Positions 47,576 to 59,129 of a stretch of 64,000 nt of DNA are shown piece after piece. The notes beneath the pieces are model-generated. The model made no database searches, was not told the origin of the DNA, and saw nothing but the letters and a program-made list of their open reading frames with translations. Source of the DNA: Ascaphus truei (lineage: Eukaryota > Chordata > Amphibia > Anura > Ascaphidae); assembly GCA_036426205.1 (NCBI GenBank), contig CM071568.1, forward strand, positions 40,389,221 through 40,453,220, given 5' to 3'. A program made the translations under genes and the position numbers. Each line of letters opens with the position of its first letter. Positions within the stretch are counted from its first letter, which is position 1.

Positions 47576-50235
47576 ATAACCAGATTAACTTACATAAAAC
47601 AGAAAAGGGGGACAAAAAATAAAAAAAGGGATGAGAAGAAAACAAGAGAACCAATAGTGCAATATGTTCCAAAAGTATAAAATATATTATAGCATCCAAT
47701 GGTCTCACTCAGAATTTGCACCTTCCTTTGGGCATGGTACACTATCCGGAGTCTCCCTTTCCAGCACTCTAACTTGGGTCACTGTCCTGTGCTTAGTCAA
47801 GCTGCAGACTCAGCTCCCCACAGTCCTGGTCAGCGTACAATCATGCAGCTCTTAGCCCCACTGTCCTGCCGGCGCACTCATGCGCAAAGAGTCCTTCCGC
47901 ATTCTCGTGCTGAAGGCGCATTCCCGTCAGGAGGGTGTATCCAGCCCTTGCTGACATCACGGGAGTCTATAAATTGAGCTGTATGAGCTTTTAGTACTAT
48001 TTGCCTATCTAAACTAAGAACAGAGGCACATTTGTTTGTAGCAAGCTTATTCATTTGTGCTATACTTTTTCATTATTTGTCATACACCATACTGTAAAGG
48101 CCTCCAGAGCAGAGTCTGCATGTGACTAATGATGACTATGAGATTAGTATATGGCAACATTTCAAGTTAAATCTATTTGGCCAATTGTGTCCTTTTTGCT
48201 CTTACTTAATAAATACGTATGTGGTCCAAACATGCAAAATAATATTTGTAAATCTATTTACCGATACAAATAAAGAGAAATTACAAAAATGAACATTGTT
48301 CATAAAAAGTATGACTATTAATGTTTATATGAAATATGGGAGACTCGTGTTTATTATACAGGATTTATCCATTGTTTATGACTTTTGGCAGGATATTGAA
48401 GGAGCCCCTTAAGGGCTAACTGTTGGCCTGCAGACTTGCCAGCCCCTGTTTCTGTTCCAGTTTGAGGAAAGACTGAACGCTTGAAACATGGATCAGAGCA
48501 TCTCCCTTGACAGGTGCTTCCTGCTGATGCCTTGCTTACTACTGTCCCACTTGACCCATATGTCGCAAAACTAGTCATAGAGGGAGAGAGATAAATGAAT
48601 GCTCTCAGTGCCTGATCTCACATCTGATGAAGGATCAATAGTTAGGGCCTAAGGTGTTGTCTCTATGACCTCTCAATGTCACAGCTTAAAGACTGAATAA
48701 ATATTTGGAACCATGTTTCAGGTTTTGGATTCGCTTCATGAGGAATCGGCATACTGTATTTTGTATTTATTGGTTCAGCGCAGAATAAATATCTTCCCAC
48801 ATTGCAATAGAGAATTCTTTACCAGTGTCTGAGACTACCCCCGGTGTTTGTTCTCCCTCAACACAATGACATAGATGGTCTACCAGTGAATTACCATCTC
48901 ACATCAAATGGCTTAGCCTGCCTTTACCACTGAAGAGGTTTAGATTTATTAGAGGTTATATCTTTAAATGAACCATCATGAAACGTTTTCATAGATGTAG
49001 ACATATCCATACATGATATTTGGAGATCTCTTCTTTGTCCACACATGCAAATTGTATGCACCAAGAAAATAAGAATTATGCGAATAACACACACTATTGA
49101 AACTATAGAAATTAAATAATTCCAATTATAATTCTTATTTTCTACATGAGTGACCATCTATGCATTGTATTGCTTTGTATAGGCGATAAGTATGTCTCAT
49201 TCACATCCGGACACTAAAAAGGTTTTTTTTTTGGTGGAGGAGAAAAACAACACTACTATTTTACTTGAGCACCAATTAACTTATATACCTTCCAAACCAC
49301 TATATGTTTATATTGGTCTAAATTTAAAAAAATTCTGATGTGTTCTGTCCCAAGCTCACAGTGGCAAATGAGTAGATGCAGGCAGCTTAACTCGTTCCAT
49401 TTTTATGCACACAGAGTCCTTCTTTTCTTCTGTAAATTTTATTGTAAGACTACATCAACAAAAAAGGGGGGAGGTGGGAGGGCTGTGGGAGGGCTGTGGT
49501 AGGTAGCATGTAGTAGGAAGCATAGTAGTAGGTATTATGTTAACTTTACCAGGAAATAGGTGGCTGCTGGCTGAAAGAAGACGGGGATATGACATGACAA
49601 GCAGGAAGTAAGGCAGGGAGAAACCAACAGCCAGAGGGGTGCTGGAGGAAACCAATAAGGCCAGAGCAGGAGTTGCTAGGCCACAGCCTGAGACAGGGAG
49701 GGAAGGTAGTTACATTTGTAACAACAAATATACTGAGAAGTGACAGCAGTCACATAACAGTGAGAAAATACAAACAGTGGCCACAACAATATGACTGAAG
49801 GGGCCGGGGCCCCATGCCTGCAACCCAAACATCTAGTGCTAGATCCACAGCGGTCCGTGTCAGAGGGAACCAGCTGGAGGCCGGTGAAGGGAGACACCCT
49901 CTGACAGGCACGTCTGTGGGCCCCATCCACAGGCATCTAACAGGCCCCTTCAATCCTCCAAGGCAGCAGGTAGACATACTCTTCTCCCCCTATTTTTCTA
50001 CTTTGTTTGGCCCTATCTATACTCTCCATCCCCTTCCCCAGCCCATACTTCCTTCTTCTCTCCACCGCCCCCTCCTCCTCATCCCACAGGCCCATAACGA
50101 CCCTCATTCCTGCTCCATAACCAACAAAACTACCCCCTCCCCCTCACGTAGTTTGCCTATATTTTTCTAATTGTAAATATATACAGTATATATATATATA
50201 TATAATATACAGTATATATTATATATATAATATAT
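47576..50235. other. No gene seen
   Basis: A GC-richer patch at 47690-47980 and a CT-rich stretch at 49970-50160 have open frames but no splice signals or recognisable protein. The rest is AT-rich. Confidence 0.45.
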
Positions 50236-51137
50236 GGAAGAAAGAAAAAAGGCGCAATCCTGTATAGCAATAAAAAAACAGGAACATGTATTAATTAAGC
50301 AAGGAAGGCTAGGTGACTGAACAGACACAGTAAACACAATATATGACAATAAAAAACAAGAGTACTCTTGAAAATAAAAAAGAAGGGAAATGTGACCAAA
50401 AAATGTCCAATAGTGCAAATGTAGGAGGCAGTGAGATGTGGCAGGAATTGTCACTCGATAGGTAGCAAATGACTGGAGCAACAAATGGGGAGAGGTAATT
50501 GACCCGTTAGATGATAGATTGTTGATGCAAACATGGAAAAATCAGGCTGATATTGACCTCTATAGATGGAGATGGGGGGAAGCAAATAGCGTAGGCAAGG
50601 GATTAAGGAATGGTCTCACCAAAGGATGTAACCGCGATGACCATAGGGGTCTCCGCGTCCCCCCGTCAGCACAGCAACGAAATCACGCTGGAGATGAACA
50701 TGTGATGCTGATCCGGGTAACACTGGAGACGCTGTTCCACTTCCCCTTCCTGGATTACCCCCTCACACAAGACAGCTTTATTCGTTCAAATTGAATACTC
50801 ACTCGTGTCTCTGCTTAATGTCAGACTCAGACTCAGCCAGACAGACAGACAAATACAGCCTTCCACTTTGTTCCGCCAATATAACTGAAATATTTGCTCT
50901 CATGCCTTACATGCAATAAGGCACTCCTCTCACAGTCAGCTGTCACATTTCCCTTCTTTTTTATTTTCAAGAGTACTCTTGTTTTTTATTGTCATATATT
51001 GTGTTTATTGTGTTTATTGTGTCTATTAGAATCATTGTGTTTGTTTTAATCTGTTCAGTCCCCTAGCCTTCCTTGCTTAATTAATAAATTTTCCTGTTTT
51101 TTATTGTTATACAGGATTGCGCCTTTTTTCTTCTTCC
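50236..51137. mobile_element. Long foldback element (about 0.9 kb)
   Basis: Inverted arms at about 50236-50400 and 50943-51137 (GGAAGAAAGAAAAAAGGCGC... mirrored by ...GCGCCTTTTTTCTTCTTCC; AAGAGTACTCTTG in both) enclose about 550 bp of unrelated sequence. The right arm has a small extra GTGTTTATT duplication. Confidence 0.85.
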
Positions 51138-51298
51138 ATTTAATCAGGATAGGCATATCCTCATTAGGGCTGCATCCAGCTAGCTCATTTCACCTGGGTC
51201 AGTACATTTATTAGTCACCCATTTACTCACTTATAATATTTCATTTGTGTTAGTCCTAGCGCTGATTTCTTTCTGTTATATATATTATTATATATATG

Positions 51299-51454
51299 CA
51301 GTGTTCGACAAACCTATACATTTGCTCGCCCCGGGCGAGTGGATTTAACCCCCGGGCGAGTAAATATTGGCCCAAGCAGCACACGTTTGGTACTAGGTGG
51401 CGAGTAGATTTTTTTGTGTGGAGAGTAGATTTTTTGGTGATTTGTCAACCACTG
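51299..51454. mobile_element. hAT-type MITE with perfect 8-bp TSD
   Basis: The 156-bp element has ends CAGTGTTCGACAAA and TTTGTCAACCACTG. TATATATG flanks it at 51291-51298 and 51455-51462. The ends and 8-bp duplication are hAT hallmarks. The interior has two GGGCGAGT(G/A) blocks. Confidence 0.85.
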
Positions 51455-51462
51455 TATATATG

Positions 51463-52925
51463 TATCTGTTTATTTTAAGATTATTTTGGTTTAAAGGGGA
51501 AATCTCTGCTGAAACCAAAGTGTACTAATACCAGTGACACGTTTAAGGGGTTGGGTTATAAATGTCTTTTTTTTTTTTGTAAACTCTTTACTGGTACTTT
51601 GTATTTTCAGATTAATTTATTTTTTAATTTAGGGACATCTAGAAAGTGTTTTACCTGCAAATATTCTCATCCCATACAGTTGGAAAAAAATATATGTTTC
51701 TTTGAAATATACAATTGGCCTACAAACACCTGCCTGTTTCCTTTTTGGAAAGGCGTTTACTGGAAAACCCTGATGGGAAGTCTGGGTTGCCAAAGAGAGG
51801 AATGAATGAGTGAGGAAAAAAAATGAATTTCTTACTTAGAGCCATAGATTCCCATAGAGACAATACTATTACCACTTGTGGGTGAAAGTCTATTACTTTT
51901 ATCAGACCAGCAAATGAAGTTAAAATCTTTATGTTTACATAATCTCTTCACAATGTACTGTATGTTGTTCACAACTACAGTATGTCACTTGAAAATAACA
52001 TACATTTGTATAACTAACTATGATAAACCCCCCCAGGTCTCCTGAAGATGTGTGCCTAAATAGTGTCAAAAAATAGGTTCTTGGTAACGTAATTTTCCAA
52101 ATAAAACCATTAGCCATTTAATGCAAAGATACAGTAAAGGATCCTCTGTAATATGTTCATTTGTCATATTATTCATTTGACCTATCCAGGAGATTTTTCA
52201 ACACTTCGAGATTTGTTTTAATAACCTTTAAAAGAGGTAGATAATTGACTTGGAATATATTTCTCATACTAGACATAACAATTATTCCTAAATATAGGCA
52301 ATTTATTCAGGATTCCATTTAAATAGCAAGATTTTTTCGTTCCAGCAATGTCTTTACCTTTGGCTTAAGTATGGTTTTCATAAAATCCCAATTAATTCTA
52401 TCAAACGTTTTATCAGCATGGATAGAGAGAAGTAATGCAAGTATTCAATTTATGTTTATATGTTGTATAATGTTAGTTATCCTTCTTGTATTGTCTTAAT
52501 ATGACGTTAAGTACAGATGCAGAAATGCAGAAGAACATATCCTACCATAACCTGTAAGTGGTAAAAATGGCCATCCATATATCTTGGCGTTATGCTAATC
52601 CAAAGAGGTCTTTTTCTGGAGTGAAAAGAGAGAGAGGACATGGAAATAATACCATGAAATAATGCTGTTGTTGAAATCATGCCAAACTGTGGTGTTACAA
52701 CCATCCAGATACCCCAAAGACAATTTAAAATGTGACATAAACAACGTAAGGTTAAGTCCCAGTGTTAACCTTAATGACTTTAGTGGATTGGTGATGCTAC
52801 GATGACACCTACTTTGCATATTAGTTGCATGTTATTATAACTAACATTAAGTACAATTAATGCTATGCTCTTTATGGGAGAAAACATGGCGTAAATTGAT
52901 GTTATTATACTTTGAAAATACACAC
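51463..52925. other. No gene seen
   Basis: AT-rich sequence without a supported feature. Confidence 0.45.
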
Positions 52926-52928
52926 TTA

Positions 52929-54048
52929 GGGGCCTATGCAGAGAGCTGCGAGAATGGCCATTCGCCAGACTTAAAACTCTCCATGTTTTTGGCGGATTCC
53001 CCTCGCAGTATGCAGGAAGGTGCGCATATCTGTGAGAGGAATCCGGCAGAGAGATGGCGAGCCCTGGCGAGAAGGGCTCCGCTGGCGAGATCTGTCAGCA
53101 GAGAGCGAGATCCGCCTCTCTCTGCACAAATCTCGGTTGGAAAAAAAAAATGTGTATATATCAATAGGGTTGCTATTGTAGATATGCAGGGGGTCTCCGG
53201 AGATGAACCGCGTTGGTTTTATGTCCAGGGACCCCCTGCTTCCCTAGATACAGGCCCTGTTATGAGGTGCCGGTATCTCCTATGCATTGAGATACCCCGA
53301 TCACGTGACGCGGGACATTTCCATTCATAGGAGATACTGGCACCTCATAAAGGTGCCTGTATTTCGGGAAGCAGGTGGTCCCCGGACATAAAACCAACAC
53401 GGTTCATGTCCGGAGACCCTCTGCACATGTACACTAATAATAAAAATACAGTAATGCTGCTTCATTACCTTAGCGGCTATCCGTTAAGGCAATGAAGGGG
53501 TTAAGTCACAGTAGCATGTTTATTGGGGACAATGGCCCCCAATAAACATTGCTATACACAACACAATCAGGCTCTGTGCCCCCACAACACCTAAACCCCT
53601 CTTTTATACATAAACCATAGTAATTTTTTAGGCACAGGAATGGTACTATAGCCTGGCGGTGACCCTCGGGTGTTGCCTGCAGTATCAAGTCTGTGGCCCA
53701 AAAAATTTATTACAAAACACATACATACTTTAACATTAATACACCCCACCCCACTACCCACCCCTCTGAGGCATAACCACCATCACCCCCAACACACCGG
53801 GAGGCCTACCCGCCGTCCCTTGGGAACAATACCCCCTACCCCCAATACCCACATTCAAAACAATACACACACCCGCAAGAAACATAACAATTTTAAATAA
53901 ACTATACATAACCCACCCACAACATATAGCAAATATATTGTGGTGTTACTTAACCCCTTAATACCAATAACGGTTAATAAGCGGTAAAGTAATTAATGGG
54001 TTAAGCCACCCTGCACCCATTCATTTGTAGAGTTGCTTCATCATTCTC

Positions 54049-54085
<37 letters not shown>

Positions 54086-54821
54086 GACATATATCTTTAT
54101 AAATGTATGTAAAATATAAGTGTGATTAAGCAACCTACAAAGAAATGGGAAAGGATATGCATGTAGCTATTTAAAACATCCGATCTGCAATTGACAACAT
54201 CACTGCCAAATTAAAAACAAAGCCAAATGAAAATAAAAACACATCTCATAAGAGAATAAAGCAAGCACCTATCCAAAGCAGTAAAGAGTAAATTGGTATA
54301 AAACTTACAATTGAACAATGTGTACATGAAGCAAATAATATTTACATCATGTACACAATTGCAAACAATGCTCCAAAACAAATACACGCTTGAAAGTAAA
54401 CATTCTATATAAACAAAGCAAGTCGACAATAATAAATTAACAACACACAAGTAATGCCATCCGAAATACATTACAAGCAAATGTAAACAACAATCCCTAT
54501 TCAAGATTGGTAGACAAACACAAAACCAGTGCAAAAACAAATTTATTCCTACTGTAAGTAACACGATCATAAACAATCTAAATGCACCAAATAAGCCACA
54601 TTAAACAAATAAGGCTGATCGGGTCTAGTAGAATACGGCGGGTTTTTAAAACTTGCGAGATATTGCTTCTCGCCACCCGCGCGGCGAGTTTTATTTTCCA
54701 GAAACAAAAACTGCTGGATTTTCCTCATCTCACCAGTTTTCCGCCATTTACTGAATTGCTGTAGGCATACTGGCAAAAAACTGGCGAGATAGGGCTTCTC
54801 GCAGCTCTCTGCATAGGCCCC
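52929..54821. mobile_element. Harbinger-like non-autonomous DNA transposon
   Basis: Terminal inverted repeats GGGGCCTATGCAGAGAGCTG... (from 52929) and ...CAGCTCTCTGCATAGGCCCC (to 54821), extended by GCGAGAA, are flanked by TTA on both sides (52926-52928, 54822-54824), as PIF/Harbinger elements prefer TWA. The 1.9-kb interior encodes no transposase that I recognise; the 156-codon plus-strand frame is made largely of subterminal GGCGAGA repeats. A palindrome lies inside. Confidence 0.82.
53188..53425. repeat. Palindrome nested in the Harbinger-like element
   Basis: Arms at about 53188-53290 and 53322-53425 are inverted copies (GGTCTCCGGA.ATGAACCG.GTTGG... mirrored), with a spacer of about 30 nt. 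Confidence 0.8.
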
Positions 54822-55074
54822 TTAGTATTAACATGATGTTATTGTAAGTTGAGGTAATGTCACATTAAGTGACCTTTAGCTAGCTGGTCACTTTGTGCTA
54901 CAATGCAGTTCATATATTTCTAACAGTACACCAACTATCCCCCCTTACATACCAGAGGCAAACGTCTGTGACAAGGCTGGCTAGGAGGGCTATAGGTCAT
55001 AGTACAAATACAAAATAAACTTATTAAAAACAATGTAAACCTACTGTATAGAAGCAAAAAGGCAACACAATATA

Positions 55075-55445
55075 CTGATTATACATAACTGTCACATACA
55101 GCACCATGCTAGCACGCAGCCTGCATACGGGACAAGGGTTAATACTGACGCTCGCAAGCGCTCCCACCTTTCACCTCCCCAAAGGTCTGTCAAATGGACA
55201 ATATCACCTCTACAGGATCCAGGATTAGTACACAGCTCACTTGCTGCCCCACTCTTCACCTCTGCAAAGGTCCCTCAAATGAGTTCTCTCTCCTCAATCC
55301 GTCCCAATATACCACTGCCATGAACAGCACACAAGTGAGCACGTGGCTTAGATATGCAACGAGGGGTAATACACATGGCTACACTAGCCAACCCACCTTT
55401 CTCCTCTGCAAGGAACCAGTGAGGTAATACTAACCCCTGCTCAAT
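55075..55445 (-). repeat. Dispersed repeat X, copy 3
   Basis: In reverse orientation it matches 12365-12640: GCATACGGGACAAGGGTTAATA, AGTGAGCACGTG(G)CTTAGATAT and GGTAATACACATGGCTAC are shared or nearly so. Several CACCT(C/T)TGCAAAGGTC blocks are tandem. Confidence 0.7.
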
Positions 55446-55561
55446 TGCACATCATAACTATCCACTGCCACCACATGAGGATATGCAAATGTGTTAAAAG
55501 ATTTCAGACCAATATTTTCCAGGGCCCCAGGTCCCTGTTTATTATATCTATATTATCTATC

Positions 55562-56582
55562 TGTAGCCCTTTTTGTGAACGTCTGAACTAAGGGACTACG
55601 GTGCATAAACCTGTGGCTTCAGGAGCTCTGAACCTCCGCATATTGGGAGCCTGGGGGGGTATACCTTTATCACTTGTGGTGTGCAGCGCCTCCATTACCC
55701 GGATCCCCATTATAGAGATTATACCTGAGCAAGAACATACAACAGCAGTATGCAACAGCAACCTTTTTATATCACACAATAACAAATGATATGCAGACTT
55801 ATCATATAACATTTACATACACACACACAACGTGGCTCGGCCACCACCTTATTGGGATAGTGTCCGTGTACATAAGCAACTCTGCGCTCTCCTTGGAGTA
55901 TTGCTCATAACCAGTAAAGTATGGTACCATATGCAATTCTTTAGGAAACCCAATTGTTTAGTGGGGGAGGGATCAGCGCCTGGTGACCGGTGTAGTGCAC
56001 GTGTAGAAAAGGATACCTTCCGGTCACTACGATGACCTGACATCCCACAGGGCCCAGTGATAATCCCGCCCTTGCGCCGTCTCTCCCTTCTGCAGCACCA
56101 TCAGACGGAGAATCCAAGATGGCGGCCGCAACTCCGCAGCTCCGCATGAACCTCACTAAAGGGAAACGTCCCTAACGACTATGGGCGTCCTTACAAATAC
56201 AGCACCCTACGATGGCGGGGGAAAAGACTCCTGGGGTGTGGGCATACCCTACCTAAGCAGACGGTCACTGACCCTCTGCTTGCACCCGAGGTTCCGCCAA
56301 CCTCCTCCTTCACCTCCCTCGCTGCTCTGCCCCACCGCCCACAACGCATCCGGTTCGCATACACAGTCTCGCCATCCCATTGGTCCTCAGCCTCAGCTGA
56401 CCTTCTCACCATCAGAGTTCATAGTTCAACCCCTTCCAAGTCTCTTATTAATATTACCCTGCGGCGTTCCCTCGCGCATGCGCAGCCAACTGGTACGCAG
56501 TAACTTCGCTGGCAAACAGGGACAATATGGCGCTGCCTATGTAATGACAGCGCGGAACCTTTAATAATTGCACATCCTTACA
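55562..56582 (-). mobile_element. 3' LTR of the gypsy element
   Basis: On the minus strand it runs from TGTAAGGATGTGC (56582) to AAAGGGCTACA (55562). It carries the U5 motif TGGAGGCGCTGCAC at 55681-55694 and a CCACAG|GTTTAT donor-like site near 55606-55617. Compared with 60875-61897 most differences are 1-3 base indels, often at homopolymers. Confidence 0.9.
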
Positions 56583-56597
56583 TTCTCCCCCCCCCAG
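56583..56597 (-). other. Polypurine tract of the gypsy element
   Basis: On the minus strand CTGGGGGGGGGAGAA directly precedes the 3' LTR. The sequence just upstream (CAGCGGGGACGCG) matches the family A block CAGCGAGGACGAT. Confidence 0.8.
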
Positions 56598-56639
56598 AAT
56601 ACGCGTCCCCGCTGTGAACCTAGCACATATATTAACTAT

Positions 56640-57905
56640 GTACACAACCCTCTCTTCCTAGATTAGGTTACACATCTCATAAACAGTACCATCATAGCTT
56701 GCATCCTATGCCGAGCCCCACTGCTGAGCTCATAATGGGGGTGCCCCAAACTGATCATATGCCATTCGCATGGGAGGTTGACTGTTTCTTTGACTTCGGC
56801 GGGGTTGATCTTCCTCGCAGAGTGCTCAGTCTCAACTGGTATTTCCATCTCTACCCTTGAGGGGTGTTCAGCATTAGCACCAGTCTCTTGGGTGTTAAAA
56901 CATGGACTTGGGGGTCTAGAGGTGACTACGGGAGTCAATTGATCAATGTTCGGGCCAAAAGGCTTTTACCCGTGGCTCCTTCGGGAGATGCCTCCACGGC
57001 CGGAAGGCCCCTTGAGAGGTTCCTTCCATGGATCCTCAGAGGTGGCAATTGTACAGTCTCTGGGCCATCCTCTGTGTGTTTCAACTTCCCATCTATGGGC
57101 GGTGCTGGAATTTCCAATTCGTCCGTCCCTACTTGAGGTTATGGGAAGCAGATGATTCCTATGCCCACACTTTACGCGGCCTTCAGAATCCTTGATTCGG
57201 TACACAGGAAGACAGCATCGTTGACTCCACCTCATACACACCTCCCGCACCCGGTCGGCCAATTTATGCTTCCCAGGAACACCTAAGTTGCGTAAGAGGG
57301 ACCGCATCTCGGGGTGTGAATTTCCTGTGACGTACTTTGTGATCGTAGCGCTTTTATTTCCCGCCATTCAATTGCGCAGTCGTCCGCTTCAGCCAATCTA
57401 TAGGCCAGCTGTAAACTGTCCTTAGTCGCTGGACATATCGAAAGTGCGTCCTATTGGATACCCCATCGGTTAGATATCCGCAGGCGACAAATCACCGGTA
57501 AACGGGCTTCTCTTCCGAACATCAAGAAATACGGAGTATACCCGGTGGACTCATGTGGGTTTACAATTATACGCATGTACCAATGCTTGCTCGACGTGTT
57601 TACTCCACTCCGTCTTTTTTCGGGCTCGTCAATGTTCCTAACATACTAAAAGAGTCGATTGAACCGTTCAGGCAGAGCATCCCCTCTCGGGGGTACGGGG
57701 TAGTACGCGATTTGGCAATGTTCAGTAGAAGTGAGCAACTCCCGTATCGGGTACTCTCAAATCCCTGCCCTGATCGGGTGAGTAAGACGATTTGGTAGTC
57801 CATAATGAATGAAATATTCTCCCATAGTACTGGGCCACCGTTACGGCCTTCTGGTCTTTCGTAGGAACGCTTGGGCGACCTAGTGTAGTGGTCAGTGATC
57901 ACAAG
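56640..57905 (-). pseudogene. Gypsy integrase (core, C-terminal domain and tail)
   Basis: Integrase joins retrotransposon cDNA to the host genome. Minus-strand frames show ITDHYTR near 57890, a LLNIAKSRTTPY block followed by a damaged SMLGTL segment near 57640-57720, and a STGYTPYFLMFGR-like segment near 57520-57570 split by a frameshift. The C-terminal domain (GKHKLADR, LPVYRIKDSEGRVK, HRNHLLPI) lies at about 57140-57300. A Pro/Ser/Glu-rich tail continues to about 56640. The N-terminal HHCC zinc finger is absent because the upstream sequence joins RT directly. At least five frame changes interrupt the reading, some possibly sequencing errors. Confidence 0.8.
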
Positions 57906-57914
57906 ACATTACTA

Positions 57915-58170
57915 ACTCCCGACTGTCGGGCTGATACAGAGGAAATCCATACATAGACGGACCGTTCCCGTTCTTTGCGGACTACCACATGGGTGAGGCG
58001 TACGGCTCGAGATTCCCGCACGATGCCAGCCGTTTTCATCTCGTCGATATAATCCCCTCACTTCGTCAGTCATTCCTTTGGGCAAGCGGCGGGAGCGCTC
58101 CGGAAGGTAGTGCGTCGCTCAGTCGGATGGTATGGTGGGCCATGCGACTGCACCCACATCCATGTCACCA
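57915..58170 (-). pseudogene. Gypsy reverse transcriptase, N-terminal part only
   Basis: RT copies element RNA into DNA. Minus-strand frames carry a PKGMTDEV-like segment near 58060, then a GIVRES.S-type block and a GTVRLCMDF motif near 57930-57965, which precede the catalytic palm in gypsy RTs. The sequence then passes within a few codons into the integrase core (ITDHYTR). The YxDD palm, thumb, RNase H and integrase zinc finger, normally well over 1 kb, are deleted. Confidence 0.75.
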
Positions 58171-58839
58171 GTGGAGAAAAACCCCCCTTCGGCGTGTGTC
58201 TCGTAGCCATCTTTCCTCATTCCTCCCTCGGGGGGGCGAAGTCGCCAAAGTCAAATTCAATGCCGTGCGCTATGGGAGCCGCGAGCTCCAAGCTGGTCGT
58301 CAGGACTGCCTCCTTCGGAGTTACCGGGGTATATCCTCCCTAACGTTGCCGCCGGTCAATAGTCATCGGGTACGGGGATATATTCTGCACATATACCAAG
58401 GTGCGCTTCGGGATCTTCCCGGGCCATTCCTTGACCGAGGTTAGTACCTTGTAGCCCAAAAATCTGTTCGTCCTGGGCCACACTCTCACAGGTGAGAGCT
58501 GATCTCCGACCGTCGAGGGGGGATGGCACGGCGACCATCATTCGTCTTCCCGGGGGAATCTGGGTCAGTACCCCATTTTGGCTTGAGAGGACACCATGCT
58601 CTTCCTCTCGGTCGCAATTTTACCGCAGACCTCTGAAGGGCGGGACAGGCCGCTAGGGCCCAGCAGTGGGCTTCTCTGCTTCCTGCAAAAACTGGCGGTA
58701 ATACCGCGACAATGTCAGCGGTTGGTCCCCAGATGATTGGGTGCGCTTGGGGTGGTCCTGCGGCTGGGCACACAGGGCCTCCACTTCCATGGGGTGATGT
58801 TTACCGATATTCAGCTGGAGGAATATCTAACTCACCTTA

Positions 58840-59000
58840 CTACTCCGTCTATGGGGTAATCTTCATGACTCAGTCCCGTAGCCGCAGGGCATCGCCGATA
58901 GCAAAGGTAGTGTGTAGTGGTGGTGTGTGTAGAAGGGCGGTATAACGTATCGTTACTTCGGGATACCGTGTCCAACAGACGCCCGGCGTAGATGCCTTCG
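58840..59000 (-). pseudogene. Gypsy aspartic protease
   Basis: The retropepsin-type protease cuts Gag-Pol. On the minus strand a GRLLDT segment (active-site D-T/S-G family) is at about 58966-58985, followed after a frame change by an LYRPFY segment, then a block ending in SLDIPPAE-like residues toward 58820. The third active-site residue is lost to a base-level disruption. It follows the zinc knuckle and precedes RT, the standard order. Confidence 0.65.
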
Positions 59001-59129
59001 ATAACTACGCGAATTAATGAGGGGGGTCCGATTCGGGAGCCCTTGAGGAGGGCGGGTGGTAATGCATGGTATCTTCAGGGTTGGGCAACGGATTGAGTGC
59101 GCCGGTCGGGACGACGTTTCTTCGTGAGG

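Noticed and set aside
48354..48578. 74-codon minus-strand frame in a GC-richer patch
   Set aside because: No recognisable protein, no splice sites and no conservation evidence.
49814..50170. 118-codon plus-strand frame with Pro/Ser-rich product
   Set aside because: CT-rich composition, no homology I recognise and no splice context.
52860..53330. 156-codon plus-strand frame
   Set aside because: It begins outside the Harbinger-like element and reads through its terminal and subterminal repeats.
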